A DNA stretch of 64,000 nt from Amycolatopsis balhimycina FH 1894 (lineage in GTDB: Bacteria; Actinomycetota; Actinomycetes; Mycobacteriales; Pseudonocardiaceae). The stretch is from the NCBI RefSeq assembly GCF_000384295.1, contig NZ_KB913037.1, positions 6,759,533-6,823,532 of the forward strand, given 5' to 3'. Each line of letters starts with the position of its first letter. Positions within the stretch are counted from its first letter, which is position 1. Under the pieces are notes generated by a model. The model was given only the letters and a program-made list of their open reading frames with translations. It did not search any database and was not told where the DNA came from. The translations under genes were made by a program, and so were the position numbers. Positions 9,084 through 17,435 of this stretch are shown piece by piece.

Positions 9084-9690
9084 GGGCGGCCCCTCCGGGA
9101 TCGGATCTGCCGCCAGCCTGACGGGCTGTCCGATGCCACGCAAGATCCATCGCCGTCAAGGGCTGATGGCTGTTCCGCGACGACTGGTGGTGGGTGGGTG
9201 GGGAGGGGGGAGGGGGGAGGGGAGGGGAGGAAGAGGAAGGTGACCGGCCACGGATCGGCGCCCGCCGGCCCGGCGAACGACCGGTCGCCGCCGGTGGCGG
9301 CAGCGGGCGTGTCCCGAGGGTGCGGATGCGCGGGGGCCGACCCTGCCGGGCCGAACGGCGCCGGCGCGGTGTTCGCGGACCCATCCGCGGCGACGCAGCG
9401 CGCCGTCAAGCTGCGGCGCATCCATCGGCGGGCATCCGCCCGCCGCGCACTCGCGTGCTGCGCACCCACCCGCCGCGACTTGCCTGCTGCGCACCGACCC
9501 GCGCGCACTACGTGCCGCGACTCACCTGCCGCGCGCCAACCTGCGGGGCAGCGACCCCTCGGCGCTCGATCCGCCGAACGCCGAGCCGGCCAGCGTGATC
9601 GTGTCACCCGAACCGGCTGCGGCGCTCGTCACGTCGCTGCGGCCGCGGGTCCGGGCGTAGGCTCGCCGGGACCGGGAAGGGGAGTGCCGC
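9084..9690. other. 606-bp gene-free gap with G-rich tract and imperfect repeats
   Basis: No credible gene was found. From about 9187 to 9240 the + strand is almost only G with some T and A; 9200-9240 is pure purine, with six or more runs of four to six G, so a G-quadruplex or triplex-prone tract is likely. From about 9437 to 9540 there are imperfect ~28-bp tandem units of the pattern CCCGCCGCG...CTGCGCACC. The remainder is GC-rich without open frames of coding character. The ornithine-cyclodeaminase-family gene starts at its left edge, so its promoter should lie here. Confidence 0.6.
9187..9240 (+). repeat. purine-only G-run tract (G-quadruplex-like)
   Basis: A 54-base stretch without any C, containing successive runs of G separated by single A or T, then GGAAGAGGAAGG. 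It lies about 105 bp upstream of the ornithine-cyclodeaminase-family start, with the C-rich strand being the coding strand of that gene. A regulatory role is possible but not shown. Confidence 0.75.
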
Positions 9691-10290
9691 ATGGGTGTCG
9701 TGACACCGGGATTCCAAGGCCGGGCGCGTGGCGGCAACCCGCGCCTGCCGCCCGGGCAGTACCTGGCCGAGGACTTCCCGGTGCTGTCGGCGGGCCCGAC
9801 CCCGCGCGTGCGCACCGAGACGTGGGAGTTCACCGTCACCACCGAGACGGGTGACAAGCACGCCTGGAGCTGGGCCGAGCTGATGGCGCTGCCCAGCGAA
9901 AAGCCCACGGTTGACATCCACTGCGTCACCCAATGGTCCAAACTGGACACCCGGTGGCGCGGTGTCTCGGTGGACACGCTGGTCGGTGGGCTCGGCACCG
10001 AAGCCGACTACGTCATGGTGCATTCCTACGGCGGGTACACGACGAATCTGCCGCTGGCCGACCTGCTCGACGGCCAGGCCTGGGTCGCCTACGAGTACGG
10101 CGGCAAGCCGCTCACCCCCGAGCACGGCGGCCCGGCGCGGCTGCTCGTGCCGCACCTGTACTTCTGGAAGTCCGCGAAGTGGGTGCGCGGGCTGGAACTG
10201 AAGACCCGGGACGAGCCGGGCTTCTGGGAGAACGCCGGCTACCACGACTACGGGGATCCATGGCGCGAACAGCGGTATCAGGGCGACTAG
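9691..10290 (+). CDS. sulfite-oxidase-like molybdopterin oxidoreductase
   Basis: A 199-residue protein of the sulfite oxidase/YuiH-type molybdopterin domain family. The motif VDIHCVTQWSKLDTRWRGV contains the cysteine expected to ligate molybdenum, and HSYGGYTTNL and EHGGPARLLVPHLYFWKSAKWV match the rest of the cofactor pocket. There is no signal peptide or dimerisation domain, so it is a short, probably cytoplasmic form. It overlaps the following ferredoxin-reductase-like gene by 31 bp, which suggests that the latter delivers electrons to or from it. The substrate is unknown; sulfoxide or sulfite chemistry is typical of the superfamily. Confidence 0.92.
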   Translation: MGVVTPGFQGRARGGNPRLPPGQYLAEDFPVLSAGPTPRVRTETWEFTVTTETGDKHAWSWAELMALPSEKPTVDIHCVTQWSKLDTRWRGVSVDTLVGGLGTEADYVMVHSYGGYTTNLPLADLLDGQAWVAYEYGGKPLTPEHGGPARLLVPHLYFWKSAKWVRGLELKTRDEPGFWENAGYHDYGDPWREQRYQGD

Positions 10291-11003
10291 CCTGGCGGGT
10301 CGCCCGCCTGGCCGGCTTCCGTGACGAGACGCCGACGGCGCGCACGCTCGTCTTCGACCTGCCCGGCTGGCCCGGGCATCTCGCGGGGCAGCACGTCGAC
10401 GTCCGGCTCACGGCCGCGGACGGCTATCGCGCGCAGCGCAGCTATTCGCTCGCCGCGCCGTCCGACGGCGATCGGGTGGAGCTGACGGTGCAGCGCGTCG
10501 CCGGCGGCGAGGTGTCCGAGCACCTCGCCGGCCCGTACGCGATCGGCGATCCGGTCGAAATCCGTGGTCCGGTCGGCGGCTGGTTCGTCTGGCGGCCGGC
10601 GGACCCGGAGCCGGTGCTGCTCGTCGCGGGCGGCTCGGGCATCGTGCCGCTCATGGCGATGGTCCGTGCCCGCCGCGCGGCCGGCGTCCGGACGCCGTTC
10701 AAGCTGATCTATTCGCTGCGCACCCCCGCCGAGCTGTACTACGCCGAGGAACTGCGCACGCCGGTGGCGGGGCTGGATGTCACGTACGTCTACACGCGTG
10801 AGCTCCCCGAAGGACTCCCGGGCATTCCTCGGCGCATCGACGTGGCCACGCTCAACACGGCGGGCTGGCCGGCGGAGTTCGGCGCGACCTGCTTCGTCTG
10901 CGGCCCGACCGGTTTCGTGGAGACGGTGGCGGACATCCTCGTCGCCCTCGGCCACGACCCGCATCGCATCCGCACGGAACGCTTCGGCCCGAGCCGCGAC
11001 TGA
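10260..11003 (+). CDS. FAD/NAD(P)-binding ferredoxin-reductase-type oxidoreductase
   Basis: A 247-residue flavin reductase module. The FAD-binding barrel shows RSYSLAAP, and the NAD(P) domain shows LLVAGGSGIVPLMAM and CFVCGPTGFVE. It has no 2Fe-2S domain, so it resembles the reductase of two-component oxygenase or molybdoenzyme pairs. The ATG at 10260 lies inside the molybdopterin gene (31-bp overlap, different frame), so the two are translated together and almost certainly work as one redox system. It ends in ERFGPSRD as usual for the family. Confidence 0.92.
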   Translation: MARTAVSGRLAWRVARLAGFRDETPTARTLVFDLPGWPGHLAGQHVDVRLTAADGYRAQRSYSLAAPSDGDRVELTVQRVAGGEVSEHLAGPYAIGDPVEIRGPVGGWFVWRPADPEPVLLVAGGSGIVPLMAMVRARRAAGVRTPFKLIYSLRTPAELYYAEELRTPVAGLDVTYVYTRELPEGLPGIPRRIDVATLNTAGWPAEFGATCFVCGPTGFVETVADILVALGHDPHRIRTERFGPSRD

Positions 11004-11110
11004 GCCGCCACTGAACGTCTGGCCGAGCATCATCCGATGAATAGGTGACTTCGTGCCCCGCTGAGCGGGAAATTGTCGACATAGGCGGCGAGAGATCCTA
11101 TGTTTCGTCC

Positions 11111-13747
11111 ATGCTGACCAAGTGGGGCTCGAAGCGGCGCCGCACCGCGGTGGTCGTTCTCCTGGGGGCGGGCGCGTTGCTCGCCGCAACCGGCCCGGTG
11201 GCCGCGGCGGATCCGGACGCCGCGAGCCGGGACGTCTACGTCTCGCCCGCCGGATCCGACCACGCCCCGGGCACCGCGCGCCTGCCCGTGCGGACCCTCG
11301 ACAAGGCGCGCGACCTCGTGCGGCAGCGCGCGCCGCACCTCACCCGCGATCTCACCGTGCACCTCGCCCCCGGCGTCTTCCGGCTGGCGCAGCCGCTGCG
11401 CCTCGACGCCCGGGACTCCGGCGGCAACGGCCACCGCGTCGTCTGGCAGGGCAGCGGCGACACCGAGCTGAACGGCGGCCTGCGGGTCACCGGCTGGCGG
11501 CCGGTCCCCGGCCGTCCCGGGTTGTTCGCCGCGCCCGCGCCCGCCGGCCTGGACAACACCCGGCAGCTTTACGTCGACGGCGTCCGCGAACAGCGCGCCC
11601 GTGGCCCGCTGCCGGTGACCGTCAAGGCGACCGCCACCGGATACACCGCGAGCGCGGACACGTCGGCGCACTGGCGGAATCCGAAGGACATCGAGTTCGT
11701 CTACACCGCCGGCGAAGCGCTCTGGAACATCCAGCGCGACGGCCTCGGTCAGTGGACCGAGCCTCGCTGCCCCCTCGCCGCGGCCGAGGGCACGACGATC
11801 ACGATGGCCCAGCCGTGCTGGGACAACTCGACGAAACGCGTGCTGTTCCCGGACATCCCCGGCCGCAGCGTGAACATGGTCGGCCCGGCCGACCTCACCA
11901 ACGGCCGGCACCCGACCTATGCGGAAAACGCTTTCGAACTGCTCGACACCCCCGGCGAGTGGTACCTCGACCGATCCGCACGCGTCGTCTACTACCTGCC
12001 GAAGCCGGGCCAGGACCTGCGCCGCGCCGACGTCGAGGTGCCGGTGCTCGAGAAGCTCGTCGACGCGCGAGGCACCGCCGCCGCGCCGATCCACGACGTC
12101 GCCTTCCGCGGGTTGCGCTTTTCGTACGCGACGTGGCTGACGCCGTCGTCACCGGAAGGCTTTTCGGAAATCCAGGCGGGCTACACGATCACCGGTGCCG
12201 ACGGCTGGGCGGTGCAGGGCCTGTGCCAGTTCGTTCCCGGCGGCACCTGCCCCTACGCGTCGTGGACGCGGGAGCCCGCGAACGTCTCCGTGTCGCACGG
12301 CCGGCGCGTCGAGTTCGGTGACAGCGTGTTCGCCCACCTCGGCGGCGCCGGCCTCGACCTCATCGACGGCACCAAGGAATCTCAGGTCCGCGGCGACGTC
12401 TTCACCGACATCTCCGGCAACGGCGTCCAGGTCGGCGGCGTCGGCAAGCCCGTCACGGACACCGACGCCGACGTCGTCCGCGACGTCGTGGTGACCGACA
12501 ACCACCTCTACGGCCTGCCCCGGGAATTCCACGGCGGGGTGCCCATCGTCAACGGCTACACCGTGCGGAACACCATCTCGCACAACCAGATCGACCACGT
12601 CGGCTACTCGGCGATCTCGGTCGGCTGGGGCGGCTGGCCGGACAAGATCAAGAAGCCGGCGACGCCGAACCTCTCGCACGACAACGTCGTCTCGGACAAC
12701 CTGATCTTCGACTACATGCTCATGCTGGACGACGGTGGCGGCATCTACACCCAGGGCATCACCGGAACTTCGCTGGATGACGGCGAGAAGGTCACCGGCA
12801 ACGTGGTGCACGACCAGTGGGGTCTCGGCAAGGCCGTCTACACCGACAACGGCAACACGTACGAGACGGTCCGCGGCAACGTCCTGTACCGCACGGCGTA
12901 CTTCAACGTCGGCACGGTGCACGTCGACTACCGCGACGACCTCGGCAACAACGACCCGACGCTGGTCGAGGACAACTACTGGGAGCAGGGCGACCGCGAC
13001 AAGACCGACAAAGGCGCGATCTGGCGCGGCAACAAGCTCCTGGCCCGCCCGTCCGACGCCCCGGCGGCGATCGTCACGAACGCGGGTCTCGAACCGGCCT
13101 ACCGCGGCCTGCTTTCCCGCCGAGTCGGCGGAGGCGCACCGGCCGAAGCACCGTCGCGCGTGGGCACGTTCGCGGCCGACGGCAAGCTGTACGCGACCTG
13201 GAACCCGACGTTCGCCTTCAACAACGCCCCGGTCACGGACTACGTGGTGACGGCGACAGGCGACGGCCGGACGTTCACGGCGACGGTGTCCGCCGCCGAC
13301 TTCGCGAAGCGCGCGTACGCGGAGGTCTCGGGCCTGACAAACGGAACGTCGTACACGGTGACGGTCGCGGCGCGCAACGCCTACGGCACGAGCGAGCCCT
13401 CCCTCGCGGCGGCCCCGGTGACACCGGGCCCGAAGCCGGGCGCACTCCCGGGGGCGCCGACGAGTGCCCGGGCCCTCCCGAGCGCAACGGCGGCATCCAT
13501 CCGCTGGAACCCTCCGGCGGCCACGGGCGACACCCCGGTACTGGGCTACACGATCACGGTGTCGGACGGCCGCACGATCCCGGTCCAGGGCCGCGACGCC
13601 CTGGTCAGCCAGCCGACGATCAAGGGCATGACGAGAGTGGTGGACGGCCTCCAGCCGGCCACGGCGTACACGTTCACGGTGGCCGCGGTAACGGCCACCG
13701 GCACCGGTCCGGCAGCGACTTTCACAGCCACGACGGCAGCGGCCTGA
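11111..13747 (+). CDS. secreted right-handed beta-helix protein with two Fn3 domains (GH141-like)
   Basis: An 878-residue secreted protein: N-terminal signal peptide (residues 1 to about 32, ending VAAADP), a large right-handed parallel beta-helix domain (about 35-690) and two fibronectin type III domains (about 695-785 and 790-878). The N-terminal VYVSPAGSD-HAPGTARLPVRTLDKARDLV and the later DDGGGIYTQG and YTDNGNTYETVRGN resemble the GH141-type family, which includes fucosidase and xylanase activities on plant polysaccharides; the exact activity is not provable here. The start at 11111 was chosen because it directly begins the signal peptide; upstream in-frame codons add only non-signal residues. 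A strong inverted repeat follows the stop. Confidence 0.82.
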   Translation: MLTKWGSKRRRTAVVVLLGAGALLAATGPVAAADPDAASRDVYVSPAGSDHAPGTARLPVRTLDKARDLVRQRAPHLTRDLTVHLAPGVFRLAQPLRLDARDSGGNGHRVVWQGSGDTELNGGLRVTGWRPVPGRPGLFAAPAPAGLDNTRQLYVDGVREQRARGPLPVTVKATATGYTASADTSAHWRNPKDIEFVYTAGEALWNIQRDGLGQWTEPRCPLAAAEGTTITMAQPCWDNSTKRVLFPDIPGRSVNMVGPADLTNGRHPTYAENAFELLDTPGEWYLDRSARVVYYLPKPGQDLRRADVEVPVLEKLVDARGTAAAPIHDVAFRGLRFSYATWLTPSSPEGFSEIQAGYTITGADGWAVQGLCQFVPGGTCPYASWTREPANVSVSHGRRVEFGDSVFAHLGGAGLDLIDGTKESQVRGDVFTDISGNGVQVGGVGKPVTDTDADVVRDVVVTDNHLYGLPREFHGGVPIVNGYTVRNTISHNQIDHVGYSAISVGWGGWPDKIKKPATPNLSHDNVVSDNLIFDYMLMLDDGGGIYTQGITGTSLDDGEKVTGNVVHDQWGLGKAVYTDNGNTYETVRGNVLYRTAYFNVGTVHVDYRDDLGNNDPTLVEDNYWEQGDRDKTDKGAIWRGNKLLARPSDAPAAIVTNAGLEPAYRGLLSRRVGGGAPAEAPSRVGTFAADGKLYATWNPTFAFNNAPVTDYVVTATGDGRTFTATVSAADFAKRAYAEVSGLTNGTSYTVTVAARNAYGTSEPSLAAAPVTPGPKPGALPGAPTSARALPSATAASIRWNPPAATGDTPVLGYTITVSDGRTIPVQGRDALVSQPTIKGMTRVVDGLQPATAYTFTVAAVTATGTGPAATFTATTAAA

Positions 13748-13778
13748 CGCAGGTTTCCCCACATGGGACGGCACTTGA

Positions 13779-13818
13779 GCTGGTTGTCCACATCCCGGCG
13801 GGAATGTGGACAACCAGC
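13779..13818. terminator. hairpin containing two actinobacterial DnaA-box sequences
   Basis: Perfect 15-bp arms (GCTGGTTGTCCACAT and its complement) flank a 10-base CCCGGCGGGA centre. It lies 31 bp after the beta-helix gene and could end transcription from it. The arms contain TTGTCCACA (13784-13792) and its inverse (13805-13813), the classic DnaA box of high-GC actinobacteria. No T-run follows, so termination would be of the actinobacterial hairpin-only kind. Confidence 0.65.
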
Positions 13819-13908
13819 CCCGCCGAAGGCGTTTTCCGGCGTTTCGCCGGACACCCCCGATACACTGGACACGGGGCCGGTCCCCCGGAGAGGGCGGGGG
13901 GAGCTCTA

Positions 13909-15051
13909 GTGGTGTGTCGGTGATTTGTCGCGGTAGGGTTGGTTATGGCGATCATTACAGCCGCGCCACTGTCGATGTCGGACACCCAGCGGACTGAGCT
14001 GACGAAGATGGCGTCTTCGTCGGTCCTGCCCTATCGGCAGGTGATACAGGCCAAAGCGTTGCTGTGGGCCGGTGATGGAGTCGCGAACGAGGAGATCGCG
14101 CGGCGCTGCGAGGTCGACTCCGACACCGTGCGGCGCTGGCGGAAACGGTTCACTGAGAACGGCACCGACGGAGTCGGGGTAATCGCGAAAGGCCGAGGCC
14201 GCAAACCCTCGCTCCCACCCGGCACCGTGGCCGAAGTGCTGCGCCTGACCTTTCACGAACGCCCCGAAGACGGATCGACACACTGGAGCACCCGCACCCT
14301 GGCCGCACGGATGGGGATCGGCAAGGACACCGTGGCGAAGATCTGGGCCGACCACAACCTCAAGCCGTGGAAGGTCGACACCTTCAAGATCAGCAACGAC
14401 CCGCAGTTCGAGGAGAAACTCCTCGACGTCGTCGGGCTCTACCTCAACCCGCCGGCCAGGGCGGTGGTGTTCAGCTACGACGAGAAAACCCAATGCCAGG
14501 CACTCGACCGCACCCAGCCGTCGCTGCCGATGACACCCGGACGGGCCGGGACCATGACGCATGACTACAAACGTCATGGCACCATCGACCTGTTCGCGGC
14601 GATGAACATCGCCACCGGCGAAGTCGTCACCGACCTGCACAAAGGCCACGCCGGCGCCGATGTCCTGCGGTTTTTCAAGCAGATCGACAAAACCGTTCCC
14701 CGCGGGCTCGGTGTCCACGTGGTCCTGGACAACCTCTCCGCCCACTCCACCCCGGCCATCATGAAGTGGCTGGGACACCGCGACCGTCGCCGCTGGCATC
14801 TTCACTTCACTCCGACGTCGAGTTCCTGGCTCAACATCGTCGAGCGCTGGTTCAAAGAACTCACCGACAAACGCCTCCGCCGAGGCGTGTTCACCAGCGT
14901 CGCCGACCTCACCACCGCGATCACCACCTGGGCCGAACACTGGAACAAGGACCCGAAGCCCTTCATCTGGAAAGCCACCGCCGAACAGATCATCACGAAG
15001 GTCCAACGCGGACGAGACACCCTCAACCAGATCAAAACACAGACAGACCAC
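13909..15051 (+). mobile_element. complete IS630-family insertion sequence
   Basis: The element is 1143 bp. The left end reads GTGGTGTGTCGGTGATTTG and the right end, reverse-complemented, reads GTGGTCTGTCTGTGTTTTG, so the terminal inverted repeats match at 16 of 19 positions. It is flanked on both sides by TA (13907-13908 and 15052-15053), the target dinucleotide duplicated by IS630/Tc1-type elements. Joining the flanks recreates GAGCTC-TA-GGGAGC. The single gene inside is an intact transposase. The insertion lies exactly in the stop codon of the LuxR-type gene on the other strand without altering that protein. Confidence 0.93.
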
Positions 15052-15054
15052 TAG
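13945..15054 (+). CDS. IS630-family transposase
   Basis: A 369-residue DDE transposase. The N-terminal helix-turn-helix region (IARRCEVDSDTVRRWRKRF) is followed by the catalytic triad: D179 in SYDEKTQ, D262 in VLDNLSAHS and E300 in NIVERWF, spacing typical of IS630. The start ATG at 13945 has GGTAGGG seven bases upstream. No frameshift or internal stop is seen, so it may be active. The last sense codon is inside the right inverted repeat and the stop TAG is made of the TA target duplication plus the host G, so the protein end depends on the insertion site. Confidence 0.95.
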   Translation: MAIITAAPLSMSDTQRTELTKMASSSVLPYRQVIQAKALLWAGDGVANEEIARRCEVDSDTVRRWRKRFTENGTDGVGVIAKGRGRKPSLPPGTVAEVLRLTFHERPEDGSTHWSTRTLAARMGIGKDTVAKIWADHNLKPWKVDTFKISNDPQFEEKLLDVVGLYLNPPARAVVFSYDEKTQCQALDRTQPSLPMTPGRAGTMTHDYKRHGTIDLFAAMNIATGEVVTDLHKGHAGADVLRFFKQIDKTVPRGLGVHVVLDNLSAHSTPAIMKWLGHRDRRRWHLHFTPTSSSWLNIVERWFKELTDKRLRRGVFTSVADLTTAITTWAEHWNKDPKPFIWKATAEQIITKVQRGRDTLNQIKTQTDH

Positions 15055-17435
15055 GGAGCGTCGGGCCGCGACAACAACTCCCGCAGGGTCGCCAGCAGCT
15101 CGCGCCGATCGGCGGCCCCCAGCTTTCCGCGGATCCGGGCCATGTGGTGCTCCACCGTCTTGCCCGAAATGAACAGCTTGCTGCCCGCCTGCTTGTACGT
15201 CAGCCCCTCGACGACGAGCCTGGCCACTTCGAGCTCCCGTTCGCTCAACGCCGCCAGTCCCGTCCCCGCCGCCGGTTCCGCCGACGCTCCGGGTTCGCGG
15301 CGGGCCGCCGTTCCCTGGAACTGGCGGGCCGCTTCCAGGAGCTGGACCATCGCTTTCCGATCCGATGTCCGGATCGCCGCCTGGCCGGCCAGGCGGGCCG
15401 CGTCCCAGCGGAGGCCCAGCTCGTGCAGCTCCGCCGCCGCTGCCGAGATCACTGCCGGGTCGAATGTGCCGCTCAGGACCGCCAGCCAGCTCTGGGCCGC
15501 CATGGCCAGCGCGTGCGGGTGGCGGCCGCAATGGGCGTGGCTGCTCAACGTCGCCAGGTGCGCCTTGACCGCTTCCGCGTCCTCCAGCGTGATCGCCGCG
15601 TGGAGCTCGTGCCAGACCAGTGAGACCGTCCACAAGGGAGGCTCGCCGAGGCGGGACAGGAGGCCGTGGGCGCGTTCGAGCTGGCCGGACAGCTTGGCGA
15701 ACGCGCCGGTGCGGGCCGCGGCGATCGCCAGCTCGCCCAGCGGCAGCAGCGTGAACAAGTCCGTCTGCTGCCGCATCGACGCCTGGTACGCGCGGTTCCA
15801 CGACCGCTGCAACCCGACCAGGTCGCTCGCCCGCCGGGCCAAGCCCAGCTCCAGCGTCGCGAAGAACAGCTCGTCGCGGGCTTCCAGCGCGACACCCGCC
15901 ACGGCGTCGCGGTGTTCCGCCGCCGTCGCCAGGTCGCCCGCCGTCATCGCCACCCAGCCCAGGAGGAGGCGGTGCCGGGCCGCCAGGAGATCTCCGCCGA
16001 TCCGGCCGTCCAGCGCCCGGGTCAGCACGGACTCCGCCAGCGCCAGCTCCCCCGTGTGCAGGGCGACGAGCGCGGCCAGCGCGGCCGGGCTGTCCGGCAG
16101 CAGCGTGCCGCCCAGCGCCGGCTCCAGCATCGCCGCCGCGCCGAGGAGCGTCGACAACGTCTCCGTCGCGCAGCCGGACACCGAATCCACGATGCCGCGG
16201 GCCATCCGGGCCGCCGCGCCCGCGAACAACGTCGGCGCGACGCCGGGCGTGGGCGAGTCCAGGAGACGCCGGGCGCCTTCGAGGTCGCCCGTGCCGACCA
16301 TTGCCGTCGCCGAGAACGCGTCGGTTCGGCCCGCCCAGTGGTACAGCTCGGCGCTGCGGGCCAGTTCGCCGCGGTGGGCCAGGACCGTCGCGGCGATTTC
16401 CGCCCCCGCCGCGCGGGTTTCCGCGTCGGCCGCGCCGAGCATTCCGTCGCCGAGGCGCAGCGCGGTGTCGAGGTCTCCGGACAGCGCCGCCGCGCGCGCC
16501 CAGCCCGCCGTGACGGCGGTGGAGCGGTCGCCCGCTTCGGCGGCGGCTTCGAACAGCCGGGTCGCGAGCCGCGCGTCGGACGGCAGCGCTTCGGCCGCGG
16601 CCGCGGCGAACGCGGCCGCCGCGGACGTGCCGGAACTGCCCGTGCCGAGCAGCGAACGCGCCAGGTCGAGCACCGGGAGCCCGTTCGCCAGCTGCAGTTC
16701 GACCAGCCGCTGCACCGTGGTCAGCCGGCGGGCGGGCGGCCCGAAGTCGCGGACGGCCGCGGCCGCCAGGGGCAGCAGCGTGTCGTCGGGGGCGAGCAGG
16801 CCGGTCGCGCGGGCGCCGTCGACGATGCCGGGCAGCTGGTCGGCGTCGCGGTCCAGCAGTGCGCACAACAGGTCCAGGTTGCGCCCGGCGCCGGCTTCGG
16901 CCGCGATCAGGTAGCGCAGCACGTCGTCGTCGAGCTCGTCGAGCTCCGGCCGGAACTCCTCCAGCCGCCCGTGCAGCGCGCGCTCGGCCAGCCGCGGCAC
17001 GCCGCCGCTGCGGGCGTGCAGTTCGGCCGCGGCCGCCGGATCGGCGGGCGACCCCGACGACCCTTCAGCCGCGGACATCAGCTGCGCGATGTCTTCGACG
17101 CCGAGCGGGCCGAGCTGCAGCAGTGTCCAGCCGGGTGCCACCGCGGCCGGCCGGTGCGCGACGACGATCGGCCCGTCCGCGCCGGTGAGCAGCTCTTCCA
17201 GCTGGTCGGGGGCGAGCCGGTCGGCGTCGTCGACGAGCACGGCGTCGACGCCCGCCTCCCGGTAGCAGCGGTCGAGCGCCGCGAGCAGCACGCTCTTGCC
17301 GTACCCGCCGGGGGCGACGACGGCGAGCCGCAGCGGCGCGGCCGGTTCGGCGGCGACGCGGTCGAGCAGCCGCCGCGCCGCCGGGTGCACGGGGATGGTG
17401 CGAAGCGGGGGGACCTGCATGAGCAGTGTGTTCAA
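15051..17435 (-). CDS. LuxR-type ATPase regulator of the ini locus
   Basis: A 794-residue regulator with a P-loop (APGGYGKSVLL, about residues 41-50), a long alpha-helical tetratricopeptide-like middle and a C-terminal LuxR helix-turn-helix (LSERELEVARLVVEGLTYKQ...FISGKTVEHHMARIRGKL). Genes of this build sit beside iniBAC in mycobacteria (Rv0339c type), where they regulate the operon, so this is the probable controller of the divergent ini genes. The start is TTG at 17435, coupled to the Hsp70-like gene stop (TTGA); an ATG at 17420 is the alternative. Its stop TAG is shared with the TA target duplication of the IS630 element; the protein is unchanged by the insertion. Confidence 0.88.
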   Translation of the reverse strand: MNTLLMQVPPLRTIPVHPAARRLLDRVAAEPAAPLRLAVVAPGGYGKSVLLAALDRCYREAGVDAVLVDDADRLAPDQLEELLTGADGPIVVAHRPAAVAPGWTLLQLGPLGVEDIAQLMSAAEGSSGSPADPAAAAELHARSGGVPRLAERALHGRLEEFRPELDELDDDVLRYLIAAEAGAGRNLDLLCALLDRDADQLPGIVDGARATGLLAPDDTLLPLAAAAVRDFGPPARRLTTVQRLVELQLANGLPVLDLARSLLGTGSSGTSAAAAFAAAAAEALPSDARLATRLFEAAAEAGDRSTAVTAGWARAAALSGDLDTALRLGDGMLGAADAETRAAGAEIAATVLAHRGELARSAELYHWAGRTDAFSATAMVGTGDLEGARRLLDSPTPGVAPTLFAGAAARMARGIVDSVSGCATETLSTLLGAAAMLEPALGGTLLPDSPAALAALVALHTGELALAESVLTRALDGRIGGDLLAARHRLLLGWVAMTAGDLATAAEHRDAVAGVALEARDELFFATLELGLARRASDLVGLQRSWNRAYQASMRQQTDLFTLLPLGELAIAAARTGAFAKLSGQLERAHGLLSRLGEPPLWTVSLVWHELHAAITLEDAEAVKAHLATLSSHAHCGRHPHALAMAAQSWLAVLSGTFDPAVISAAAAELHELGLRWDAARLAGQAAIRTSDRKAMVQLLEAARQFQGTAARREPGASAEPAAGTGLAALSERELEVARLVVEGLTYKQAGSKLFISGKTVEHHMARIRGKLGAADRRELLATLRELLSRPDAP

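Noticed and set aside
9156..9494. 112-codon frame in the G-rich gap
   Set aside because: It translates the C-run strand into proline repeats and has no SD or family features.
11122..12321. 399-codon frame inside the beta-helix gene
   Set aside because: Arg/Pro/Ala-rich shadow in another frame of a gene with recognised domains and signal peptide.
13779..13818. Chromosome origin
   Set aside because: Only two DnaA boxes, no AT-rich unwinding element and no dnaA, dnaN or parAB genes nearby.
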